From Bradyrhizobium sp. CSA207 (GTDB lineage: Bacteria; Pseudomonadota; Alphaproteobacteria; Rhizobiales; Xanthobacteraceae): DNA of 64,000 bases. A program made the position numbers and the translations under genes. The stretch covers positions 1 through 64,000 of the forward strand of contig NZ_JAACFT010000014.1 in NCBI RefSeq assembly GCF_029051685.1, given 5' to 3'. Below are positions 53,321-60,244 of this stretch, piece by piece (positions within the stretch are counted from its first letter, which is position 1; the number at the start of each line of letters is the position of its first letter). The notes under the pieces were generated by a model that saw only the letters and a list, made by a program, of their open reading frames with translations, did not search any database and had not been told where the DNA came from.

Positions 53321-54538
53321 TCACCTGCGACGAGTGACGTCGGCGATCTCAGAGTTTCGGGACGCCTTTCCGAGGGCTGGCGAGTGGGGCTGCGTCTCTA
53401 TGGTCGGGATGGCCGACATGCCGGGGCGGAGCTCGATCGGCGCGCCCCCATCAAGCACGATCTTAACCGGGATGCGCTGAACCACTTTGGTGAAGTTGCC
53501 GGTGGCATTGTCCGGCGGCAGTAGTGCGAACTCCTGACCGCTCGCCGGCGCAAGGCTATCGACGCGGCCATGCACGATTTGGCCGGGGAACATGTCGACG
53601 GCGACGTTGACCGATTGGCCCGCGTGCACGTTGGTGAGTTGGGTTTCTTTGTAGTTGGCGATAATGTAGGCGCCGGTCGCCGGTACGAGTGACATCAATT
53701 GTGTGCCGGCCTGGACGAACTGGCCGGTCCGGAGGGTGCGGTCGCCGACCACACCGTCGATCGGAGCGGTGATTGTCGTGTAGCCGAGATTGAGTTCAGC
53801 CTGCCGCTGCAAGTCGGCGGCGTGCGCGGAGGCAGCGATGGCCTGCGCAAGCTCGGCTTTGAGCAGGTCGACCCGCTTCAGAGCGGAAACGAGGTTGGCG
53901 TGGTCCCGCTGGATGATCCTTTCCGCGCCGGCGTTGCGCGATTGCGCGGCCTGCGCGTTTTGCACGCTGCCGTAGCCGGTAGCCGCGAGGTCAGTGTAAC
54001 GCTTGTTCTCCTGGCTCGCGAAGGTCTTGGTCGCGGTGTCCACATCGATCGTCGCCTTCGCCGCCTCGATCACAGCCTGCTGCACGTCTAGCTGCGCCTG
54101 CTTGCCCTCAATGACGGCCTGCGCCGCGGCAACATCTGCCTTGGCCTGGTCGAGCGCAACCCTAAAATCCCGATCGTCGATCCGCGCCAGCACGTGTCCT
54201 GCCGTCACGTGTTCGTTGTCGGCAACCAAGACGTCAGTCAGGTAGCCCGACACTTTCGGCGCTATAGTGGTGTTGTCGGCCTTCACGTACGCATCGTCGG
54301 TAGAGACGAGAAACCGGCCGACGGTCCAATAATTCCAGCCGTACCAGCCGGTCCCGGCCAACAGCGCCACGGCTGCACCTATCGCCGCCCAGCGCCGCAG
54401 CCGCGACCGCCACGCGATCGGGCTGGCCGAAACTGGTGTGGGCTCGATGACGCTGGCGCGATCGGTGGAGGGGCGCAACTCCTGGACATTGGCCGGAAGT
54501 GGCGACTCTGCTTCGATGGAATTTAGTTGTTGGATCAT
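53321..54538 (-). CDS. EmrA/HlyD-type membrane fusion protein
   Basis: The 405-residue protein has a cytoplasmic N-terminus, one membrane span (AAIGAAVALLAGTGWYGWNYW, near residue 55), then the biotinyl-lipoyl halves (ISTDDAYVKADNTTIAPKVSGYLTDVLVADNEHVTAGHVLARIDDRDF and APIDGVVGDRTLRTGQFVQAGTQLM) around a long coiled coil. It links the EmrB-type permease to the outer membrane. The start is preceded by the tandem repeat operator at 54619-54651. The two genes form an operon. Confidence 0.93.
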   Translation of the reverse strand: MIQQLNSIEAESPLPANVQELRPSTDRASVIEPTPVSASPIAWRSRLRRWAAIGAAVALLAGTGWYGWNYWTVGRFLVSTDDAYVKADNTTIAPKVSGYLTDVLVADNEHVTAGHVLARIDDRDFRVALDQAKADVAAAQAVIEGKQAQLDVQQAVIEAAKATIDVDTATKTFASQENKRYTDLAATGYGSVQNAQAAQSRNAGAERIIQRDHANLVSALKRVDLLKAELAQAIAASAHAADLQRQAELNLGYTTITAPIDGVVGDRTLRTGQFVQAGTQLMSLVPATGAYIIANYKETQLTNVHAGQSVNVAVDMFPGQIVHGRVDSLAPASGQEFALLPPDNATGNFTKVVQRIPVKIVLDGGAPIELRPGMSAIPTIETQPHSPALGKASRNSEIADVTRRR

Positions 54539-54618
54539 AGCGGACGCTCCTTGAGCCGACCCTTTCGGTCCCCTGTGGAATCGAGGTGTGCAGCCATACT
54601 CTGCACCCGAGCCGGCCT

Positions 54619-54651
54619 GTTAGCCCGTTAGGCGTTGTTAGACGTTGCGAG
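54619..54651 (-). promoter_or_regulatory. Tandem 10-bp repeat operator, site b (efflux operon)
   Basis: GTTAG at 54627 and 54637 and GCGAG at 54647 are at exactly 10-bp spacing. An extra GTTAG at 54619 is 8 bases off the first. Read toward the gene: CTCGC-N5-CTAAC-N5-CTAAC. It ends 81 bases before the membrane fusion protein start. Confidence 0.75.
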
Positions 54652-54693
54652 CGATGATCGATGGGAATCCAGTCCCGAGCGGGAACGCGTGCG

Positions 54694-55401
54694 CTACTCG
54701 AACGCAGCGTCGAAGATCTCCACGTCGAGGAGCGATGGCTTTGCCATTACGGTGCCGTCGGCCTCGCGGGTCAACGACCGACGAAGAGTTGGAATCACGA
54801 TGCCGCAAAACGATTGATGCGCCGACGAATAGTTCGCGACCTTCATGCCGAAGAGATGATGGTCCGTCCGGCGCAGTAGGCCCGCCGCGTCGAAATAGAA
54901 GGTCCGTGCAGGAGAATGCGCCACAAGGTCCGGCGGAAACACGGCCTGAAGTCGGCGCCACGGCTGATCATGTTCATGCCAAGGCGGCAATTCCTCGATC
55001 TGGACACCAGGATGCGCCAGGAGGAATGGCGTGGTCAAATAGTCCCAGATGGAAAAGCCACAAAGGAAGACGAGATACGGCTCTTCATGGAATGTTTCCT
55101 CGGCCTCCTGCTGAAATGCCTGGTGCGGGTTGTTCCAGGACCGCAGAACTTCGCCCTCGGAATTTTCAATGGCGACGTAGTCCGGCCGATACACACCGCT
55201 TCTGCCGGCATCGGCAAACCCGGTTAATCGCACGATCCGCCTCCGGAAGCACCCTTCCGCGACAATGTCCTTGAATCGAGCAGCCTCACTGACCTGGGTC
55301 AGGAGCGCTCCGTCGACCGAAAGCTGGAGCGTGAATCGCGTCAACCTATTCCAGAGCGCCAAGCCTCCGCTGGCTTCAATCGCTTCATCAAGGAGTGCCA
55401 T
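54694..55401 (-). CDS. Conserved hypothetical protein, LolA-like pattern, 235 residues
   Basis: The protein MALLDEAIEASGGLALWNRLTRFTLQLSVDGALL looks like a long beta-sheet protein (RRIVRLTGFADAGRSGVYRPDYVAIENSEGEVL, TFYFDAAGLLRRTDHHLFGMKV, FCGIVIPTLRRSLTREADGTV). The alternating pattern suggests a LolA-like lipid-binding fold, but it has no signal peptide. I do not know its function. It has its own tandem-repeat operator at 55460-55484 and is followed by the efflux operon. Confidence 0.6.
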   Translation of the reverse strand: MALLDEAIEASGGLALWNRLTRFTLQLSVDGALLTQVSEAARFKDIVAEGCFRRRIVRLTGFADAGRSGVYRPDYVAIENSEGEVLRSWNNPHQAFQQEAEETFHEEPYLVFLCGFSIWDYLTTPFLLAHPGVQIEELPPWHEHDQPWRRLQAVFPPDLVAHSPARTFYFDAAGLLRRTDHHLFGMKVANYSSAHQSFCGIVIPTLRRSLTREADGTVMAKPSLLDVEIFDAAFE

Positions 55402-55459
55402 GCTTCATCCGGTCGTCATGAGGTCCCTCCACCATGACGGTATATTCATGGCTTGGCTT

Positions 55460-55484
55460 GTTAGGAGTTGTTAGTCGTTGCGAG
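55460..55484 (-). promoter_or_regulatory. Tandem 10-bp repeat operator, site c
   Basis: GTTAG at 55460 and 55470 and GCGAG at 55480, exactly 10 bases apart. It lies 59 bases before the gene starting at 55401. This site has three units rather than four. Confidence 0.75.
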
Positions 55485-55518
55485 ACGGTCTCTCGGCGGC
55501 ATGATATTGAAGATGCTG

Positions 55519-58500
55519 TCAATTCAGGGCGTTGAGGAGACACCTTGCAGCGACGAGGTCGATGCTGTCGAGGCCTTCTTCGTACCTTCCGTAGAGCGGC
55601 TCGATCAGAGCGCGCGCGTCTTCTCGGAGACCGGCCTCCTGCCAAAGGCGTCCAAGCGTGATCGCAGCGCGCAACTCCCAGCCGAGAGCGCACTGCTTGC
55701 GCGATAGATCTAGCGACTGCTGGAGACAGATTTCGGCCTCCGCAGCGCGGCCAGAAGAAGCCAGAATGTGTCCCTTGATCCGCAACATTTCCGGCATGTC
55801 GAAAGATTCGTCGATCTGAGCGATGGCTTCGTCGATCAGACGCAGCGCCTCGTCAAGCTGCATCAACTGCGCTCGGGCTTCAGCCTGTGCTGTTGCGAAC
55901 ACTGTCATCATCGGCCGATAGCGAGTTGCGGATAACGTGGCTTGACAGCGGTCAAGATGGTCCATACCGCCAGCGAGGTCCCCGCGGCTCATCAACAACA
56001 CTCCCTTCAGGCCAACGCCGACGGCATGATGAGGGCGTAGGAAGTGCCTCGCCGTGTGGTCGATGAACCTTTCGATCATATTTTCGGCGTCAACCCAGTC
56101 ACCAATCCAGAGAAAGACAGGGATTGTCCAGAGCATCGCGAGACTGAGGCTCAGTGGCGTGCGAAGACGCTCCGCTTCGCTGATGGTATATCTTGCCGCA
56201 TCGACGGCACAGTCCGGCCGGCCAGTGAGCCAGAGAGCCCGCGAAAATCCAATGATGCCGAGGAGGCGATCGTCAAATCCAAGGTGAAGAATACTGGGTA
56301 GCTCAGAGCCTGGATTCTGCACCATGGCGCTTTCGCAAAGATGAACGGACTTGCCCTGATTGCCGATCAGGTGATGCACCCCGCCGAGCATCCATTCGGC
56401 ATATAGCCTGCTTGCAGGATCGGCCAGCGCCTTTGCAACGATTTCTCCCCGCTCGGCGGTGCGTAACGCGCCTTTAAAGTCTGCAATGCGGATGTCATAG
56501 ATGTAAAATGCCCGGAGCAACCAGAATTGCCAATGCAAGTCGTTGAGCTGTTCGGCAAGGAGCAGGCTGCGCGCAAAGGTAGATCGGACCGCCTCCACGT
56601 TGCCCTGCGCAAACATCACGGAGACGCCAAGCGCAGCCTGCAACTCCATCTCCAGCCGGCCGCCGATCGATGTTGCATCAAGCGACGTGATGGCTCGCTG
56701 CGTCCAGTGGTGACACTCCGTCAGCAGCGAAAGCTCGAGAAAGAATGGCGCTGCCGACGCGGCGAGGTCTACGCCGATCGTTTGATCGCCGTGATTGGAG
56801 AAACTCCACTCCAGTGCGGCCCGCACATTGGGCAGGTGATCTACGTAGGGGAGGAAGCCACTGTCGCTTTGCAAGCCAGTAAATTTGACAGAGATCTCCT
56901 TAAGAAAATCGCGAAAATATTCCGCATGGGCGCGGGCGGCTCGGTCTGTTTCACCGCTTTCCGCCAGCTTCTCTCCGAGAAAGGTGCGGGTCGTATCGAG
57001 CAGGCGATATCTCAGTGGCCGCTCCGAAGGCGTCGCGATGAGCGATTTTGACAGCAGGTTTGCGATGGCCTCGGCCGCCTCGGGTTCGCTAACTCCCTGA
57101 TAGGAAGCAACCCTGAGCGCTGCTTCCAGCGTGAACGGCCCGACGAACACCGACAACCTGCGCAAAGTGGTGCTCTCGACGGGAGGCAGAAGGTCGTAGC
57201 TCCAGCCGAGCGCGGCGCTAAGGGTCTGATGCCTTGGAATTGCCGTACGTCGCCCGCGCCACAACAGCGAAAAGCGGCTGTTGAGGAGCGATGCGGTGCC
57301 AGCGATGCCGTAGGCGTGGACCCGTCCGGCGGCAAGTTCAATCGCAAGTGCGATGCCATCCAGGCGCTGACAGATCTCCGCGACCAGGGGAGCCTCTTCT
57401 TCGCCAAGCTGGAACTCTCCAAGATTTGCGGTGACCCGTTCGACGAAAAGCTGAGCCGCGGGATAGGTAAGAATATCAGCAATGCTCAGCCCGTCGCACT
57501 GCGGTGGATAATCCAGCGGAAAAAGCCGAAACACCCGTTCGCTTTCGGCGCGAAAAGACTCCCGACTTGTCGAGAGAACATGGATGTCTGGCAGTTCTCC
57601 AACAATGCGTTCGACCAACGGCGTCAGCGTATCGACGATATGTTCGCAACTGTCGAAGATCAGAAGGATGCGTCGACCGCGCAAGAATGTCAGCAAGCCG
57701 GACAAAGGATCTTCTGAGAGAACTTTTAGTCCGAGCACTGACGCGATGGTGTGTGGAACAAGCTTGGCATCACCAAGCGCACCGAAATCGACAAAGAAAA
57801 CCTGCCCTCCGAAAGCTTCGAGTTGGCAATGCCCTACAGCGACAGCGACTGAGGTCTTGCCGATGCCGCCAGACCCAACGATGCTTACAAAGCGATGAAG
57901 CGAAAGCTCAGCCGAAATCTTCTCAATCGCCTCGGTCCGTCCGATCATCTTGGCCAGTGGAGCCGGCAGGGAGTGATTGGGGCTCACGTTGCCGACGGAT
58001 GGCGCGCGCGAAGGCTCGGTACGGGCAAGGGATGCGGTGAAGCAATAGCCGCGCCCGGGAACGTTTACGACATACCGCGCGCCCTCGGCGGTGCCACCGA
58101 GCACCTTGCGCAAAGCGGTGACGTGAAAGCGAAGACTACCCTCGTCAACATTCACATCGGCCCAAACCTGCTTGATCAATTCTCGCTTGTCCACCACCTC
58201 GCCGGGACGCTGTGCAAGGTAGACAAGAATGTCGAGCGCGCGGCCCCCGACATGGAGTGGAGCACCGTCCTTCTCCAATAGCCGAGCCTCGGGAAAAAGC
58301 CGGAACGGGCCAAAAGAAATGGGATGTTTTTGGATAAGCTCGTCTGGCACGCGTACTTGCCCCTCGAAAAAGGGAAGGTCCAGATTTAGCGTTTTCTCTA
58401 CGCGAACGAAGTCTAGAGCAAATTTGCCGAAGCAGTGAATCGCTTGACAAGGAACCGGCTTTGGAGCCCTTGCGCGTTCTTGCCCAAGTCGTGTTTTTGG

Positions 58501-58560
58501 GGGGGTGGTGTAAAAGTACTTTGTCCACCAAGCGCTTAGGTAGTCTGTGATGCGCCGCAA
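55519..58560 (-). CDS. Giant regulator 1: OmpR-type wHTH + STAND ATPase + TPR-like
   Basis: The 1013-residue protein has an OmpR/PhoB-type winged helix at about 81-177 (ISFGPFRLFPEARLLEKDG, GRALDILVYLAQRPGEVVDKRELIKQVWADVNVDEGSLRFHVTALRKVLGG, YVVNVPGRGYCF). Next is a STAND-type NTPase with Walker A GSGGIGKTS at 229-237 and Walker B-like LLIFDSCEH near 300. A C-terminal helical repeat region covers 600-1013. Such proteins usually sense a ligand and activate genes. The first 70-80 residues are not family-like, and the true start could be a GTG at 58350. It is a paralogue of the protein at 60234-63125. Confidence 0.88.
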   Translation of the reverse strand: MRRITDYLSAWWTKYFYTTPPKTRLGQERARAPKPVPCQAIHCFGKFALDFVRVEKTLNLDLPFFEGQVRVPDELIQKHPISFGPFRLFPEARLLEKDGAPLHVGGRALDILVYLAQRPGEVVDKRELIKQVWADVNVDEGSLRFHVTALRKVLGGTAEGARYVVNVPGRGYCFTASLARTEPSRAPSVGNVSPNHSLPAPLAKMIGRTEAIEKISAELSLHRFVSIVGSGGIGKTSVAVAVGHCQLEAFGGQVFFVDFGALGDAKLVPHTIASVLGLKVLSEDPLSGLLTFLRGRRILLIFDSCEHIVDTLTPLVERIVGELPDIHVLSTSRESFRAESERVFRLFPLDYPPQCDGLSIADILTYPAAQLFVERVTANLGEFQLGEEEAPLVAEICQRLDGIALAIELAAGRVHAYGIAGTASLLNSRFSLLWRGRRTAIPRHQTLSAALGWSYDLLPPVESTTLRRLSVFVGPFTLEAALRVASYQGVSEPEAAEAIANLLSKSLIATPSERPLRYRLLDTTRTFLGEKLAESGETDRAARAHAEYFRDFLKEISVKFTGLQSDSGFLPYVDHLPNVRAALEWSFSNHGDQTIGVDLAASAAPFFLELSLLTECHHWTQRAITSLDATSIGGRLEMELQAALGVSVMFAQGNVEAVRSTFARSLLLAEQLNDLHWQFWLLRAFYIYDIRIADFKGALRTAERGEIVAKALADPASRLYAEWMLGGVHHLIGNQGKSVHLCESAMVQNPGSELPSILHLGFDDRLLGIIGFSRALWLTGRPDCAVDAARYTISEAERLRTPLSLSLAMLWTIPVFLWIGDWVDAENMIERFIDHTARHFLRPHHAVGVGLKGVLLMSRGDLAGGMDHLDRCQATLSATRYRPMMTVFATAQAEARAQLMQLDEALRLIDEAIAQIDESFDMPEMLRIKGHILASSGRAAEAEICLQQSLDLSRKQCALGWELRAAITLGRLWQEAGLREDARALIEPLYGRYEEGLDSIDLVAARCLLNALN
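58506..58530. promoter_or_regulatory. TGGTGTAAAA...CCACCA element near regulator 1
   Basis: The stretch TGGTGTAAAAGTACTTTG followed by TCCACCA is a near-palindrome. A close relative occurs at the start of regulator 2 (60224-60244). Here it lies inside the first codons of the longest frame, which supports a later start codon for regulator 1. It could be a self-regulatory site. Confidence 0.4.
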
Positions 58561-59023
58561 CGGAGAAAGCCCGTTTGGGCGCAGTCGCGCATTCGACCTC
58601 CTCGGTCATTTGGTCAGCGTCCTTGACGGTGAAACCTCCGCCGAACTTGTCAGTCATGGGCGCTCTCGGCTTCCAGGGGCGCGAGACCACTGCCGACGCG
58701 ATCTACGTTCAGCCCAACATACCTGCCCCGGCGCAGCCGGAAGACGCAGCGTCTGGTCCGATGCTTACGCAAAGCTGCGCTTCTTGAAGTTCGGCGCGTG
58801 GTACTTCGTTGAGCCGCCGCTGGTCGGACTACTGGCGCTTGTGCTCCGTCTGATCGACGGAATGGAGGCGCCTGCCGCACCATCGAAGAACTTTGAGACG
58901 GCGCGCTCGACAGAATGCTCCCAAAGTGACGGCGGCCTGTCGCGCTTTTGTTACTCGCGCGCCTGTGCGTTCGGCGCAGCGTTGACGCGCAAGCCATGTT
59001 CATTGCAACGGGAATTGCGACTT
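58561..59023. other. Gap without a recognised gene
   Basis: The stretch between regulator 1 and the operator at 59024 has open frames in several directions but none that looks like a known protein. It may contain the promoter of regulator 1. Confidence 0.4.
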
Positions 59024-59058
59024 CTCGCAATGACTAACGCTCTCTAACAGCACCTAAC
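59024..59058 (+). promoter_or_regulatory. Tandem 10-bp repeat operator, site d (small-gene cluster)
   Basis: CTCGC at 59024, then CTAAC at 59034, 59044 and 59054: four units at exactly 10-bp spacing. It is the cleanest copy. It ends 55 bases before the gene at 59113. Confidence 0.82.
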
Positions 59059-59112
59059 GAGCGTTCTCTCACCTCCTGTGCGAACTAAGGACAGCGCCAA
59101 AAGGAGGTCACC

Positions 59113-59319
59113 ATGCTCAAGTGCTCCGAAAGTCGTAGACATGGCAGAGCCACGCGATGCGCGATCTGCAACGGCAGGTTTGGCCTCATCCGATACTACT
59201 CGTGGCGAACCCCCCTTTGTTCCAGCAAGTGCGTCGATCGCTTCAAAGCTCGCCGGGTAAGTGACTACAACTGGCTGCCCTGGTTCCAAACCTTGGACCA
59301 GGCGCCAAGAACCGCATGA
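59113..59319 (+). CDS. Small cysteine-containing protein, 68 residues
   Basis: The protein MLKCSESRRHGRATRCAICN continues GRFGLIRYYSWRTPLCSSKCVDRFKAR. It carries CAIC and CSSKC pairs spaced for a zinc site of the treble-clef or MYM/FCS type. It follows a perfect AAGGAGGTCACC ribosome site. It is the first gene of a four-gene cluster under operator d. The role is unknown. Small proteins of this look occur in Bradyrhizobium. Confidence 0.72.
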   Translation: MLKCSESRRHGRATRCAICNGRFGLIRYYSWRTPLCSSKCVDRFKARRVSDYNWLPWFQTLDQAPRTA

Positions 59320-59326
59320 GGGCGCC

Positions 59327-59551
59327 ATGACTTTAGAGATCTCACGACGAGCCAAGGAATACGTGAAAACAGCGCAGAGCTTGCTCCGCGTGGCCAAAAC
59401 CATGACCGACCAAGCGATTGCGGATCAGCTCAAAGCCCTTGCCGACGACTACGAGCGGCGAGCGGAGAAAGCTTCGTATGCTGATGCGGTCAAAGCCATG
59501 GCTCGCTCGACTGCTAATGCCGAAACCGAGGCGTTGTTCGAAGGAGGCTGA
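59327..59551 (+). CDS. Small helical protein, 74 residues
   Basis: The protein MTLEISRRAKEYVKTAQSLL is all-helical (RVAKTMTDQAIADQLKALADDYERRAEKAS). It resembles short Bradyrhizobium proteins with a recurring QLKALADDYERRAE segment, of unknown function. The start is 7 bases after the previous stop, so it belongs to the same transcript. Confidence 0.68.
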   Translation: MTLEISRRAKEYVKTAQSLLRVAKTMTDQAIADQLKALADDYERRAEKASYADAVKAMARSTANAETEALFEGG

Positions 59552-59553
59552 AC

Positions 59554-59787
59554 ATGACTCACGTCTACTTCCACTGCTCCAACAGCAAGGAGGTTTTGGT
59601 CGATCGCTGTGGCGCCGTGATAGAAGACCTCGCTGAGGCGCGTGATCAAGCGGCCTGCGTCGTGAGATCGCTCGCTATGGCGCGCAGCTTTGAAGATTGG
59701 CGTGGCTGGATCTTGCACGTCAACGACGACCTCGGTGATCAGCTGTTTGTTGTCCCCTTCGCTTTCGTGCTGGGCAAGCCCCATTGA
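59554..59787 (+). CDS. DUF6894-family small protein
   Basis: The 77-residue protein MTHVYFHCSNSKEVLVDRCG has the DUF6894 outline: an aromatic N-terminal strand, then EDLAEARDQAACVVRSLA, then WRGWILHVNDDLGDQLFVVPF. The role is unknown. Such proteins are numerous in Bradyrhizobium. It starts 2 bases after the previous stop. Confidence 0.75.
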   Translation: MTHVYFHCSNSKEVLVDRCGAVIEDLAEARDQAACVVRSLAMARSFEDWRGWILHVNDDLGDQLFVVPFAFVLGKPH

Positions 59788-59794
59788 GGTCACC

Positions 59795-59920
59795 ATGCTG
59801 GCCATTCAGTCGACGACGGTGCCGCTCCGCCGAAGCGTGAATGGTATCCTGAAAAGATTGAGCAAACTCATTGCGACTGCTTGTGGTCCGTATCGGGTCG
59901 AGCCTCACTATTCGCGTTGA
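59795..59920 (+). CDS. Possible tiny protein, 41 residues
   Basis: The frame MLAIQSTTVPLRRSVNGILK follows a GAGGTCACC that repeats the ribosome-site context of the gene at 59113, and it lies 7 bases after the DUF6894 stop. The product is basic and unrecognised. It may be a real last gene of the cluster or a chance frame. Confidence 0.35.
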   Translation: MLAIQSTTVPLRRSVNGILKRLSKLIATACGPYRVEPHYSR

Positions 59921-60223
59921 GCCTGGTCCTCGATGGTTCGCCAAGCACGGCGCGCCGGCATCCGCATCCGATTTGGATTGATTCACCCGCGGTGCTGTTT
60001 CGCATACCGCTTAGCGAAGGTCTGAAGGTAGCTTCGCAAGGTGTTTGGGATCCCGCCGCTTGAAGGCCTTGCGCGAAGCATTCGGGCAGAAGTGCATCGC
60101 GAGGCCAGTCGTAGCGGCACCACCGTGACAGTCATGACGCCTGCCCTCGGATAACGGCCGCGACGAATATCGAAGCTTAGCCAACCTTTCGGCGGGCGCT
60201 ACGGGTCGTATTGTCGGGAAGTT

Positions 60224-60244
60224 TGGTGTAAAAATGCTCCACCA
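60224..60244. promoter_or_regulatory. TGGTGTAAAA...CCACCA element at regulator 2
   Basis: TGGTGTAAAAATGCTC followed by CACCA repeats the element at 58506-58530 with a shorter middle. It overlaps the first codons of the regulator 2 frame. The gap 59921-60223 before it contains no recognised gene. Confidence 0.4.
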
